Source: VXNF01 sp964291305 (GTDB lineage Bacteria > Actinomycetota > Acidimicrobiia > Acidimicrobiales > CATQHL01). Taken from it: DNA of 64,000 bases. The translations under genes and the position numbers were made by a program. Numbering within the stretch: the stretch's first letter is position 1; every line of letters starts with the position of its first letter. Below are positions 1-8,350 of the stretch, piece by piece. The stretch is taken from assembly GCA_964291305.2 (NCBI GenBank), contig OZ219783.1:2046001-2110000 (forward strand), in the 5' to 3' direction. A model generated the notes under the pieces. It saw nothing but the letters and a program-made list of their open reading frames with translations. It was not told where the DNA came from and ran no database searches.

Positions 1-1
1 C

Positions 2-3000
2 TTCGTCGGCACCACCGTCACGCTTACCAATCCGGGGATGCTGGGCACCCGCTGGTCGGTGCCCCGGCTCATGGTCGGTCAAGGCCTCATCGTGGGCGTG
101 GGAGCCATCGACTACCCAGCGGCGTTCCAGGGGTCTGACCCCAACACCCTCGCTGGCTGGGGCATCTCCAAGGTGGTGGTGCTTTCATCCACCTACGACC
201 ACCGAATCATCCAGGGAGCCCAGTCAGGCGACTTCTTGACCACCGTTCATGACCTGCTCATCGGAAAGCACAGCTTCTATCACGACATCTTCCGTGACCT
301 TGACGTGCCTTACAAGGAGGTGGAGTGGAGACGCGACGTCATAGGTACTGACTCCACCTCGGCTATGGCAATAAAGCAGTCGCAGGTAGACGCCCTTATC
401 GCCGCCCACCGCGACCGGGGCCACCTGATTGCCAACCTGGACCCGCTGGCGCTAAACGAGCCCTACTTGTTTCAGGACCTCGACCCGGCCGGACACGGGC
501 TAACCATTTGGGACCTCGACCGGGAGTTCGAGGTGAGCGAGTCCAACGGTCTGGCGGCGGCCGCCGGGGGGCGTGACCGCCTGCCGCTGCGGGAGATCCT
601 GCATCTGCTGCGCAACGCCTACTGCCGGACACTCGGTGTGGACTACACCCACATCCTGGACCCCAGTGAGAAAAGCTGGATCCGCCAGGAGGTAGAAGGA
701 CCTCAGCCGACGCTGAGCCGCCAGGACAAGCTGCGGATCCTGGACCGCCTCAACGCTGCCGAAGCGCTGGAGACATTCCTGGGAACCCGCTACGTGGGCC
801 AGAAACGCTTCGGGCTTGAGGGGGCCGAAAGCGTCATTCCCACCATCGACGCCATCTTGAGCGAGACCGCCGATGCCGGCATGCACTCAGCGATCATGGG
901 CATGGCCCACAGGGGGCGCCTGAACGTACTGGTCAACATCGTGGGCAAGTCCTATGGCCAGCTATTCCGGGAGTTCGAGGGTGCTACCGATCCCGACGCG
1001 GTGCAGGGTTCGGGCGACGTGAAATACCACCTGGGGATGAGCGGCAAGTTCACGAGCCCGGCCGGAAACTCGCTGCGGGTAGATCTAGCAGCCAACCCTT
1101 CACACCTAGAAGCGGTGGGGCCGGTTGTGGTGGGCATGGCCAAGGCCCGCATGGATCGCCTAGCGGTAACAGCCAAAGCGGTAGGAAAAGACGCCACCAA
1201 TCAGGCTCCCGAAGACTCGCTTCTCGTCGAGCGCTCGATCAAGGACATCCACGTAGGAAAAGACGCCGCCAATCAGGCTCTCGAAGACGACGCCGAGGAA
1301 GTAACGGCCGAAGCGCCAGGAAAAGACATCGCCAATAGCGTCTTGCCGCTGGTGATCCACGGCGACGCCGCCTTCGCCGGCCAGGGGGTTGTAACCGAGA
1401 TACTGCACATGTCCCAGCTCGACGGCTATTCAGTCGCCGGCACCATCCACTTGGTCATCAACAATCAGGTGGGCTTCACAGCCACTGCCCACCAGGGCCG
1501 CTCTAGCCCCTACCCCACCGATGTGGCCCGCATGATCCAGGCACCCATCTTGCATGTCAACGGCGACGACCCCGAGGCCTGCGTACGGGCCGCAAGACTG
1601 GCGTTTCGTTACCGACAGCGTTGGCAGAAGGACGTGGTGATCGACCTGTGGTGCTACCGACGCCACGGCCACAACGAGAGCGACGATCCCAGCATCACTC
1701 AGCCGATCATGTACAGCCGCATCGCCGAGCACCGCCCGGTTCGCAAGAGCTACGTAGAGCGCCAAGTGATGCAGAACGAACTCGACATTTCCACCGCTAC
1801 TGCCACGCTTGACGACTTCGAGTCCCGGCTAAGCGAAGCCCTCGAGGCAACCAGAGCCGAACTGCCCAGCGAACCCTCCCTAGCACTGCCGCCCAAGCAG
1901 GTCTCCGACAGCCTGCCCGAGGTCGACACCACCGTCGAAGCCGCCGTGCTGAAGGACATCTACGGCCGCCTCAGCGTCTTGCCGGCGGGTTTTGCGGTGC
2001 ACCCGAGGGTTGCCAAGCACTTGGGGAACCGCGACCGCATGTTCGCCAGCGAAGAGGTGGACTGGGCGCTAGCGGAAACCTTGGCGTTCGGCACGCTGCT
2101 ACAGCAGGGGGTCTCGGTGCGGCTCTCGGGTCAGGACTCCCGGAGAGGCACCTTCTCTCAGCGCCACAGCACCTTTGTGGACCATCTCACCGGCGAAGAG
2201 CACACTCCGCTATCGGGCCTGTGCGCCCCCCGCAGCGGGCTGTGGATCTATGACTCGATGCTGTCGGAGTACGCCGCTTTGGGCTTCGAGTACGGCTACT
2301 CGCTGACTAATCCCCTGGCGTTGGTGCTTTGGGAGGCTCAGTTCGGGGACTTCGCCAACGGGGCGCAGATCATCATCGACCAGTTCATCGTGGCCGCCGA
2401 GGACAAGTGGCGACAGCGCAGTGGGCTGGTGTTGCTGCTGCCTCACAGCTTGGAGGGCCAGGGACCCGAGCACTCCTCAGCTCGCATTGAGCGTTTCTTG
2501 ACCTTGGCAGCCGAGGGGAACATGTGGCTGGTGCAGCCCACGAGCGCTTCGCAATATTTTCACCTGCTGCGGCGCCAGGTGCTGGCAGAGATGCAACGAC
2601 CGCTGGTGGTGTTCAGCCCTAAGTCCCTGCTGCGAGCCAAGATGGCCCGGTCGCCGCTGGGAGACCTAGCCGAAGATTCCTTCCGGGCGGTGCTAGACGA
2701 CCCAGCACCTCCGAGCCAAGTAGACCGAGTATTGCTCTGCAGCGGCAAGTTGGCTTATGAGTTGCTGACTAAGCGTGATTCCCTGGCGGCACCTGTGGCG
2801 GTGGTGCGCATAGAGCAGCTCTACCCGTGGCCGGCAGCCGAACTAGCCGGAGTGCTGGCCCGATATCCCAACGCAAGCGAGTTTGTCTGGGTGCAAGACG
2901 AGCCGCGCAACATGGGAGCCTGGAACTTCGCCCGAAGCCGTCTGTCCGAGCCACTTGGAGATGTCCCGTTGGCCTGTGTGAGTCGCCCCGAGTCGGCCAG

Positions 3001-3103
3001 TCCCGCTACCGGCTCGCACCAAATCCACCTGCAAGAACAGGCTCAGCTGCTCAATGCCGCCTTCGCTTCCCGCGACGCCATCGAGATGCTGACAGGATGC
3101 TGA
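2..3103 (+). CDS. kgd: multifunctional 2-oxoglutarate decarboxylase / dehydrogenase E1 (partial, 5' end outside window)
   Basis: The frame is open from base 2, so the true start lies upstream. The first part is the end of an E2-like succinyltransferase domain, with the catalytic DHRIIQG motif about 54 residues after the ATG at 38. The E1 part follows: thiamine-diphosphate motifs (GMAHRGRLNV, HGDAAFAGQGVV, NNQVGFT) and the C-terminal transketolase-like domain (LSGQDSRRGTFSQRHS, LLLPHSLEGQGPEHSSARIERF). This E2-E1 fusion is the actinobacterial Kgd form, which feeds 2-oxoglutarate into the TCA cycle. Odd point: an insertion of about 60 residues encoded near 1160-1350 holds repeats of a VGKDA-NQA-ED motif just before HGDAAFAG. 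Homologues such as M. tuberculosis Kgd have only a short linker there (from memory). Function is very secure. Confidence 0.97.
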   Translation, partial: FVGTTVTLTNPGMLGTRWSVPRLMVGQGLIVGVGAIDYPAAFQGSDPNTLAGWGISKVVVLSSTYDHRIIQGAQSGDFLTTVHDLLIGKHSFYHDIFRDLDVPYKEVEWRRDVIGTDSTSAMAIKQSQVDALIAAHRDRGHLIANLDPLALNEPYLFQDLDPAGHGLTIWDLDREFEVSESNGLAAAAGGRDRLPLREILHLLRNAYCRTLGVDYTHILDPSEKSWIRQEVEGPQPTLSRQDKLRILDRLNAAEALETFLGTRYVGQKRFGLEGAESVIPTIDAILSETADAGMHSAIMGMAHRGRLNVLVNIVGKSYGQLFREFEGATDPDAVQGSGDVKYHLGMSGKFTSPAGNSLRVDLAANPSHLEAVGPVVVGMAKARMDRLAVTAKAVGKDATNQAPEDSLLVERSIKDIHVGKDAANQALEDDAEEVTAEAPGKDIANSVLPLVIHGDAAFAGQGVVTEILHMSQLDGYSVAGTIHLVINNQVGFTATAHQGRSSPYPTDVARMIQAPILHVNGDDPEACVRAARLAFRYRQRWQKDVVIDLWCYRRHGHNESDDPSITQPIMYSRIAEHRPVRKSYVERQVMQNELDISTATATLDDFESRLSEALEATRAELPSEPSLALPPKQVSDSLPEVDTTVEAAVLKDIYGRLSVLPAGFAVHPRVAKHLGNRDRMFASEEVDWALAETLAFGTLLQQGVSVRLSGQDSRRGTFSQRHSTFVDHLTGEEHTPLSGLCAPRSGLWIYDSMLSEYAALGFEYGYSLTNPLALVLWEAQFGDFANGAQIIIDQFIVAAEDKWRQRSGLVLLLPHSLEGQGPEHSSARIERFLTLAAEGNMWLVQPTSASQYFHLLRRQVLAEMQRPLVVFSPKSLLRAKMARSPLGDLAEDSFRAVLDDPAPPSQVDRVLLCSGKLAYELLTKRDSLAAPVAVVRIEQLYPWPAAELAGVLARYPNASEFVWVQDEPRNMGAWNFARSRLSEPLGDVPLACVSRPESASPATGSHQIHLQEQAQLLNAAFASRDAIEMLTGC
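1181..1340 (+). repeat. 36-bp direct repeat, 72-bp period, in frame inside kgd
   Basis: A 36-bp sequence starting GTAGGAAAAGACGCC occurs at 1181 and again at 1253 with two mismatches. The two copies are separated by a unique 36-bp spacer. A third, weaker copy begins at 1316. Because 72 is a multiple of three, the enzyme stays in frame and gains a low-complexity acidic/lysine loop. It is one of about a dozen such repeats in the window. Confidence 0.9.
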
Positions 3104-3132
3104 CAGGTCGTTAGCTCACGGGACTCACCTAG

Positions 3133-4473
3133 CTAGCCCACCGGCTGTGCCCACAGCGGCAATTCCACCAGGCCACGGAACGCCACGTTGGGGTGCCAGC
3201 GATCCTCGAAGCACTCCGACAGGCGCAGTTCGCTAAAGCGGTCCAGCAACATCTCAAAGGCAACCCGACTCTCCAGACGAGCCAGGGCAGCTCCGATGCA
3301 ATAATGCGGTCCGCCGCCGAAGCTCAGCGGAGCCACATCGGGACGAGTCACGTCCAAGGCATCGGGCCGGCCCCACAGCTCGGGGTCACGGTTAGCTGAG
3401 CCCAAGAAGGCGGTCACCGGTGTGCCCTGGGGGATCTCCCGACCGCCCAGCAGGATGTCGCGGGTAGTGATGCGGCGCACTCGCTGCACGGGACTGTCGT
3501 AGCGCAGCAACTCCTCCACCGCAGCAGGCAGCAAATCAGGGCACTCACGCAACAGGGCTAGCTGATCGGGATGACGCAACAGGGCTAGCGTGCCGTTACC
3601 TATGAGGTTGGTAGTGGTCTCGTGGCCAGCGAACAGCAAGTTGATGGAAGTGGCCACCAACTCGTCTTCGGTAAGTCGCTCGTCCTCGTCGACCGCCGCC
3701 ACCAGATCGCTCAGCAGGTCGTCACGGGGTTGCCTGCGACGCTCGGCCACCAGCACACGCAGATAAGCCCGAAACTCCGCCAGAGCGCCGTCGAGTTCGA
3801 GGGCCAGGTGAGAGCGAGCCACCGACGACCCCGTATAGGCCACCACTGCCTTCGACCAGCGCTTCAAGTCAGCGTAGTCACTGGCGCCCACCCCGTAGAG
3901 TTCGCCGATGACCGCTACCGGCAGCGGATAAGCCAAATCGGCAATGAGGTCGAAGTGCACCTCACCAGCGGCGTTACGCCTGTCATTACCCTCGGGGTCG
4001 TTGCTGGCCTTCTCGCTGCCCTGGCAGATCTCATCCAGCAGACGTTCGGTGATACCACGTATCCGGTTCTCGAGCATGGCCACACGTCGGGGGGTGAAGG
4101 CCTTCGACAACAGTCGGCGTAGGCGGGTGTGCACCGGCGGGTCTGTGGTGGAGATGTTCACCGTCTGGAAATGGTCGATGACGGTGGGGATCTCCGGGCG
4201 CAAGTCGGACGGCAACTGGCTCAGGAAGAAACTGTCCCAGCCGACGCTAGAGAAGATCTCCCACTGGCGGGCTACCTCGACGACCAACTCACCCCGGCTT
4301 ACCAGCCACTGCCCGAAGTAGGGGCTCCAGTAGACAGGCGCCTCAGACCTAAGCCGGGCATAAACGGAATAGGGGTTGGTGGTAAACAGCGGCGGGTGCA
4401 ATGCCTGCTCAACCGCCTCGTCGCCGTCGGCCAGCGTGGGAGGGGCCAGGTCAGCAGAGCCCACGACGGTCAT
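3133..4473 (-). CDS. cytochrome P450
   Basis: A 446-residue soluble bacterial-type P450. The I-helix oxygen-activation motif (LLFAGHETTTNL), the K-helix ExxR (EELLR) and the heme-binding loop FGGGPHYCIGAALAR with cysteine ligand at about residue 392 are all visible. It would need a separate ferredoxin and reductase, neither of which is in the window. The substrate cannot be deduced. A hydrophilic insertion (about residues 155-175, SEKASNDPEGNDRRNAAGE) interrupts the region before a conserved FDL segment and resembles the insertions seen in neighbouring enzymes. The start is the ATG within a GACGGTCATA tandem duplication, and an alternative start could lie one unit upstream. Transcribed divergently from murT. 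Confidence 0.93.
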   Translation of the reverse strand: MTVVGSADLAPPTLADGDEAVEQALHPPLFTTNPYSVYARLRSEAPVYWSPYFGQWLVSRGELVVEVARQWEIFSSVGWDSFFLSQLPSDLRPEIPTVIDHFQTVNISTTDPPVHTRLRRLLSKAFTPRRVAMLENRIRGITERLLDEICQGSEKASNDPEGNDRRNAAGEVHFDLIADLAYPLPVAVIGELYGVGASDYADLKRWSKAVVAYTGSSVARSHLALELDGALAEFRAYLRVLVAERRRQPRDDLLSDLVAAVDEDERLTEDELVATSINLLFAGHETTTNLIGNGTLALLRHPDQLALLRECPDLLPAAVEELLRYDSPVQRVRRITTRDILLGGREIPQGTPVTAFLGSANRDPELWGRPDALDVTRPDVAPLSFGGGPHYCIGAALARLESRVAFEMLLDRFSELRLSECFEDRWHPNVAFRGLVELPLWAQPVG

Positions 4474-4487
4474 AGACGGTCATAGAT

Positions 4488-4521
4488 GTCACCGACCAAG
4501 AATTGAGGTCACCGTCCAAGA
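4488..4521. promoter_or_regulatory. 20-bp-spaced direct repeat between P450 and murT
   Basis: GTCACCGACCAAGA at 4488 and GTCACCGTCCAAGA at 4508 form a direct repeat with 20-bp period in the short divergent intergenic region, directly upstream of the murT GTG start. Two turns of helix between copies would suit a tandem operator, but simple duplication is equally possible. Confidence 0.3.
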
Positions 4522-4524
4522 TTA

Positions 4525-6219
4525 GTGCGGCGCTCGCGGGTGGACCCAGAGCAAGTACTAGGCATCGGTACGCTGCGGTGCGTGGGTCGCTTCGCCGAGT
4601 TGATCGCTGCTTCGGCCGGCTCCTTATCCCGGGCCGCCGGGCGCGGCGGGGGCACCAGCCTGCCGGGCTTGATGCTGAACAAGCTAGATCCGAGCGCGCT
4701 GGCTCGTCTCGGCGGTGAGCTGGGGGGCGGCGCCGTGTACATCTCGGCCACCAACGGCAAGACCACCACGGCCCGCCTGCTGAGCGCCTGCCTGCGCGCT
4801 GATGGTCGCGATGTCACCGCCAACGCCGCTGGAGCCAACCTGGCCAGCGGGGTGACCACCGCTCTGCTGGCCCGCGAGCGCCGGCGACGCAGACAACGGA
4901 TCAGCCGAGCCGTTAGAGCTGCCGCAGCCGAAGCAAAAAACGCCGGATGTGACCAGAACAGGCTTCCTAGCAGCTCCGACAGTCACGATCAGGCCGCAGC
5001 CGAAGCAAAAAACGCCGGATGTGACCAGAACAGGAGCACCGGCCCGGGATCGGGTTGCGGAGGCATCGGCGTGTTTGAGGTAGACGAGGCGGCGCTGGTG
5101 CCCCTGGTCGGAGAGCTAAGACCGCGTCTCTTGGTGCTAATGAACCTATTCCGGGATCAACTCGACCGCTACGGCGAGCTGGAGGCCATCGCTGAACGCT
5201 GGGCAGGTTTAGTCCGAAGCAGCCTCAGTCAGAACCTGGGCCCCAACACCAACCAGCCCGGGGGTCGGGTAACCCGCCGTGGGTCCGGCTTCAGACGCAA
5301 CCAAGGCCTGGGCCCGAACGCTACTCTGCTGCTCAACGCTGACGACCCAGCGCTGGCCCACCTCGGCACGGATTACCCGAACGTGGTGCTGTTCGGCATT
5401 GACGACCCCTCCATTGGACGCCCCGACCTGCCCCATGCTGCCGACACGGTGCGTTGTGGTGCCTGCACAGACCCGCTGAGCTATGACCTAATAACCGTGG
5501 GGCACCTGGGGCACTGGCGCTGTAAGAACTGCGGCCTGCGTAGACCCCAGCCCCACATCAGCGCCCGCCGAGTGCACCTCGAGGGCCTAGATCGCCTAGC
5601 ACTGACCATTACCGGCATCGACGGACCAGACAGCGCCGACCTGGAGGTAAGCGCCGGCCTCGGAGGCCTGCACAACGCCTACAACGTGACCGCGGCGGCG
5701 GCAGCAGCAGCAGCTTTAGGCGTGGAGCCCGAAGCCACTCGGATAGGCATCGCCGGCGTGCAGGCAGCCTTCGGACGGGCCGAACAGGTCGCCTTGGAGG
5801 GCCGCACGCTCCGCCTGCTGCTAGCCAAGAATCCCACCGGTGCTAATGAGAACATCCAATGCCTGCTGGCCGAGCCAGCGCCGCTGCAGCTGCTGGTGGT
5901 GCTAAACGACCGAACCGCTGACGGGCGCGACCCGTCGTGGATCTGGGACGTGGACTTCGAGGCGCTGTGGGGCCACATCGGCCGCGTGACTCTGGCAGGT
6001 GATCGCTGCTGGGAGCTAGCCCTGCGGTTCTCCTACGGCGGGCTGAGCCCCGACCGATTCCAGGTCTGCGAAAACCTGCCCGAGGCCCTAGACAGTGCCG
6101 TGGCCGCCACACCGCCTGGCGGAGTGCTGTATGCCTTGCCCACCTATACCGCCCTGCTGGACCTCCGGACCGAACTGGTGCACCGCCGCCACACCCACCA
6201 CTTCTGGCACGAACAATGA
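4525..6219 (+). CDS. murT: lipid II isoglutaminyl synthase, MurT subunit
   Basis: Mur-ligase family subunit that, with GatD, amidates the D-glutamate of lipid II. Visible: ATP-binding loop SATNGKTTTARL (residues 74-85), NAAGAN, VDE at about 186-188, the MurT zinc ribbon C311xxC314...C333xxC336, and the C-terminal MurT domain ending near a HFWHEQ tail. At 564 residues it is well above the usual 400-450. The excess is explained by two loops that carry direct repeats, residues 130-178 (AEAKNAGCDQNR twice) and 230-267 (NLGPN / GLGPN). It starts at GTG and overlaps gatD by four bases (ATGA), so the pair is translationally coupled. Confidence 0.95.
   Translation: MRRSRVDPEQVLGIGTLRCVGRFAELIAASAGSLSRAAGRGGGTSLPGLMLNKLDPSALARLGGELGGGAVYISATNGKTTTARLLSACLRADGRDVTANAAGANLASGVTTALLARERRRRRQRISRAVRAAAAEAKNAGCDQNRLPSSSDSHDQAAAEAKNAGCDQNRSTGPGSGCGGIGVFEVDEAALVPLVGELRPRLLVLMNLFRDQLDRYGELEAIAERWAGLVRSSLSQNLGPNTNQPGGRVTRRGSGFRRNQGLGPNATLLLNADDPALAHLGTDYPNVVLFGIDDPSIGRPDLPHAADTVRCGACTDPLSYDLITVGHLGHWRCKNCGLRRPQPHISARRVHLEGLDRLALTITGIDGPDSADLEVSAGLGGLHNAYNVTAAAAAAAALGVEPEATRIGIAGVQAAFGRAEQVALEGRTLRLLLAKNPTGANENIQCLLAEPAPLQLLVVLNDRTADGRDPSWIWDVDFEALWGHIGRVTLAGDRCWELALRFSYGGLSPDRFQVCENLPEALDSAVAATPPGGVLYALPTYTALLDLRTELVHRRHTHHFWHEQ
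4921..5034 (+). repeat. 42-bp perfect direct repeat, 72-bp period, in frame inside murT
   Basis: A 42-bp sequence beginning GCCGCAGCCGAAGC is found at 4921 and 4993, separated by 30 unique bases (period exactly 72). It encodes AEAKNAGCDQNR twice, in a surface-loop position between the ATP-binding lobe and the VDE segment. Confidence 0.93.
5231..5331 (+). repeat. degenerate direct repeat, 72-bp period, second loop of murT
   Basis: CCTGGGCCCCAAC at 5235 and CCTGGGCCCGAAC at 5307 are again exactly 72 bases apart. The flanking similarity is weaker than in the 4921 pair. It looks like an older, decayed version of the same type of duplication. Confidence 0.6.
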
Positions 6220-7061
6220 CCATCCCCACCGTGCGGCTCTGGCACCTGTACCCGCGGGAGATGAACATCTACGCCGACCGGGGCAACATCGCCGTGCTAA
6301 CAAGTCGGCTGCGCTGGCGCGGCTTTGAGCTGGAGTTATACGAGGGCGGACCGGGCGAAGTTATTCCCAAAGGTGGGGTTGACCTGGTGTACCTCGGCGG
6401 CGGCCAGGACCGAGACCAGCTGACCGTGGCCTCCGACTTGAGTTCCAGCAAACGCCACGACCTACGAGCGTTGCTGGGCGACGGCGCCGTGGGGCTATTC
6501 GTATGCGGCGGCTACCAACTCGCCGGACACAGTTACCGCACCGCCGGGGTTACCAGTAGAGATACCAGAGGGGGTAGCAGGAGTACCGAAGGGGATATCA
6601 GCAAGAGCGTCGCCGGGAGTGCCGCCAAGGGTTGCACAGTCGAAGGTCTAGGCGTTTTAGACATCACAACCACAGCCGAGCCAATCCGACTGATCGGCGA
6701 CATCGTGCTAGAGAGCAACCTAGGGCCCGGAGACCAACCAGCTCAGCTAGTCGGCTACGAGAACCATGCCGGGCGCACCACCCTGGCTGAAAGCGCCAGA
6801 GCACTCGGGCGGGTGCTGGTGGGTCACGGCAACAACGGCCGCGACCGTAGCGAGGGGGCGGTAGCCAACCGCACCGTTGGCACCTATCTGCACGGCCCAC
6901 TACTGCCGAAAAATCCCTGGCTAGCCGATCTTTTGCTGAGCTGGGCGCTGGAGCACCGCTATGGCCGGAGCTTCGACCTGGATCCGCTGGAAGACCAACT
7001 AGAGCAGGCCGCAGATAAAGCCGCCAAAGCTGCCGTAGCCCGAGCCAACCGCCGCCGCTGA
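6216..7061 (+). CDS. gatD: lipid II isoglutaminyl synthase, glutaminase subunit GatD
   Basis: Class I glutamine amidotransferase that supplies ammonia to MurT. The nucleophile Cys97 lies in LFVCGGYQLAG and the histidine His226 in GTYLHGPLLPKNP. The N-terminal signature MTIPTVRLWHLYPREMNIYADRGN is typical of the family. An insertion of about 35 residues (109-143), rich in Ser, Thr, Arg and Gly, follows GHSYR and is built of degenerate 21-24 bp repeats (6549-6635). The C-terminus adds a helical Ala/Lys tail. The ATGA overlap with murT indicates one operon. Confidence 0.95.
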   Translation: MTIPTVRLWHLYPREMNIYADRGNIAVLTSRLRWRGFELELYEGGPGEVIPKGGVDLVYLGGGQDRDQLTVASDLSSSKRHDLRALLGDGAVGLFVCGGYQLAGHSYRTAGVTSRDTRGGSRSTEGDISKSVAGSAAKGCTVEGLGVLDITTTAEPIRLIGDIVLESNLGPGDQPAQLVGYENHAGRTTLAESARALGRVLVGHGNNGRDRSEGAVANRTVGTYLHGPLLPKNPWLADLLLSWALEHRYGRSFDLDPLEDQLEQAADKAAKAAVARANRRR

Positions 7062-7065
7062 GCAC

Positions 7066-7157
7066 TTAGGGTTCGCTTAGAGTTCGCTTAGGCCAGAGTT
7101 CCTCGCCGGCGAGGTCCTCGATGCGGTTAGGGTTAGCTTAGAGTTCGCTTAGGGTTA
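7066..7157 (+). repeat. degenerate TTAG/TTCGCTTAG repeat cluster between gatD and cysQ
   Basis: The 100-bp intergenic region is largely made of short variants of TTAGGGTTCGCTTAGAG. CTTAGAGTTCGCTTAG occurs perfectly at 7076 and 7137, and further TTAGGGTTAG pieces run almost up to the ATG at 7162. No promoter or terminator can be pointed out with confidence. Confidence 0.6.
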
Positions 7158-7161
7158 GCCC

Positions 7162-8244
7162 ATGTCCGTCGAAGGCAACCCGCCCCCGGCTACCGACCAG
7201 GCCACCGAGGACGATCATCGGTTGGCTGGCGAACTCGCTAGCCGGGCTGGAGTTCTACTCGTTGAGTTGCGGCAGCGCTATCGGTTGAGCAGCGAACCCT
7301 TGAGCGCCGAGGACCAGACCATCGCCGACTCGCTGCGCGCCGAGGGTGACCGCCTCGCCCACGAGTTCCTAGCAGCAGAACTCGCAGAGGCTCGCCCGGC
7401 CGATGCCCTACTGTCCGAAGAGGCCCCCGACGACCGGCGCCGCCTTAGCACCGAGCGGGTCTGGATTATCGATCCTCTCGACGGCACCAACCAGTACGGC
7501 GAGTCTGGACGCATCGACTGGGCGGTGCACGTAGCTCTGGTAATAGGCGGCGTTCCGGCTGCGGGTGCGATAGCACTGCCCGCCGAGGCTGTCACCTATT
7601 CGACCAGCGACATGACTAATCCCCTGAAAGGGATTCGCTCGCCGAGCCGGCCCTACGCAACAGCTATTTGCGCGTCGCCGTCTTCAGGCGCTGGCCTGAA
7701 AGGGATCCGCGCGCCGAGCCGGACCTACGAAGCTGGCGAATATTCAGACAGCAACTACTCAGACAGCGGCACTATGCCTCCAGCTGCACCGGCTAAGCAG
7801 GCCTCACCGACAGATCCGACGGCGCTGGCCTTGGCAGACGGTGGCGACAGGCCTCGTCTCCGATTGGTAGCCAGCCGGAGCCGGCCTAACCCACATGCTG
7901 CAGCGATCGCCGCCGCCCTCGGCGCCGAGTTGAACTCCCTGGGATCGGTCGGTGCCAAGGTGGCCGAGGTGATCCGGGGGCGCGCCGACGCCTATATTCA
8001 CTCTGGAGGCCACCACGAGTGGGACTCGGCGGCGCCAGTCGCCGTGGCCCGGGCGCTAGGACTGCACACATCCCGCCTCGACGGAGGGCCGCTGCGGTAC
8101 AACCAGGCCGACCCTATCGTGGCTGACTTGCTGGTGTGTCGCCCAGAGATCGTCGAGGAGGTAGTCGCCGCCTATGCAAACTATGCAAGCTGCGAACTAT
8201 CCAGGGCCGCAACCGTTGAACCGTTGCTAAAGCCGGGTTCTTAA
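7162..8244 (+). CDS. cysQ: inositol-phosphatase-family phosphatase, CysQ-like (3'-phosphoadenosine 5'-phosphate phosphatase)
   Basis: Mg2+-dependent FIG-superfamily phosphatase. LLSEE (84-88), WIIDPLDGT with metal ligands Asp104 and Asp107, and HEWDSAAPVAVARALG with Asp288 are the three metal-site motifs. The order and wording best fit actinobacterial CysQ, which removes PAP/PAPS. Residues 150-230 form an extra low-complexity segment between the two lobes (LKGIR-PSR-Y twice), which makes the protein about 360 residues instead of the usual roughly 260-280. The tail of the gene is itself duplicated downstream. Inositol monophosphatase activity is an alternative. Confidence 0.85.
   Translation: MSVEGNPPPATDQATEDDHRLAGELASRAGVLLVELRQRYRLSSEPLSAEDQTIADSLRAEGDRLAHEFLAAELAEARPADALLSEEAPDDRRRLSTERVWIIDPLDGTNQYGESGRIDWAVHVALVIGGVPAAGAIALPAEAVTYSTSDMTNPLKGIRSPSRPYATAICASPSSGAGLKGIRAPSRTYEAGEYSDSNYSDSGTMPPAAPAKQASPTDPTALALADGGDRPRLRLVASRSRPNPHAAAIAAALGAELNSLGSVGAKVAEVIRGRADAYIHSGGHHEWDSAAPVAVARALGLHTSRLDGGPLRYNQADPIVADLLVCRPEIVEEVVAAYANYASCELSRAATVEPLLKPGS
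7623..7729 (+). repeat. 35-bp direct repeat, 72-bp period, in frame inside cysQ
   Basis: CCTGAAAGGGAT-C begins at 7623 and 7695. The copies are 35 bp with a few mismatches and a 37-bp spacer (period 72). They encode LKGIRSPSRPY and LKGIRAPSRTY. Confidence 0.88.
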
Positions 8245-8323
8245 GGTCGAGGAGCAAGACATCAATCGGGAGATCGCCAGAGGGAACGTGAACCGTTGCT
8301 AGAGCCGGGTTCTCAAGGTCGAG
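8217..8323 (+). repeat. 35-bp direct repeat, 72-bp period, duplicated 3' end of cysQ
   Basis: The last codons and stop of cysQ (TGAACCGTTGCTAAAGCC... from 8217) recur at 8289 with two substitutions, in the intergenic space before nucS. The period is exactly 72. The copy lacks coding function. Confidence 0.88.
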
Positions 8324-8350
8324 ACTGAGTTAGGTCGAGACCTGAGTTTT

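Noticed and set aside
7066..7157. Telomere-like TTAGGG repeats as a replication or chromosome-end feature
   Set aside because: The units are irregular, few, and lie between two operon-like genes. Short duplication is sufficient explanation.
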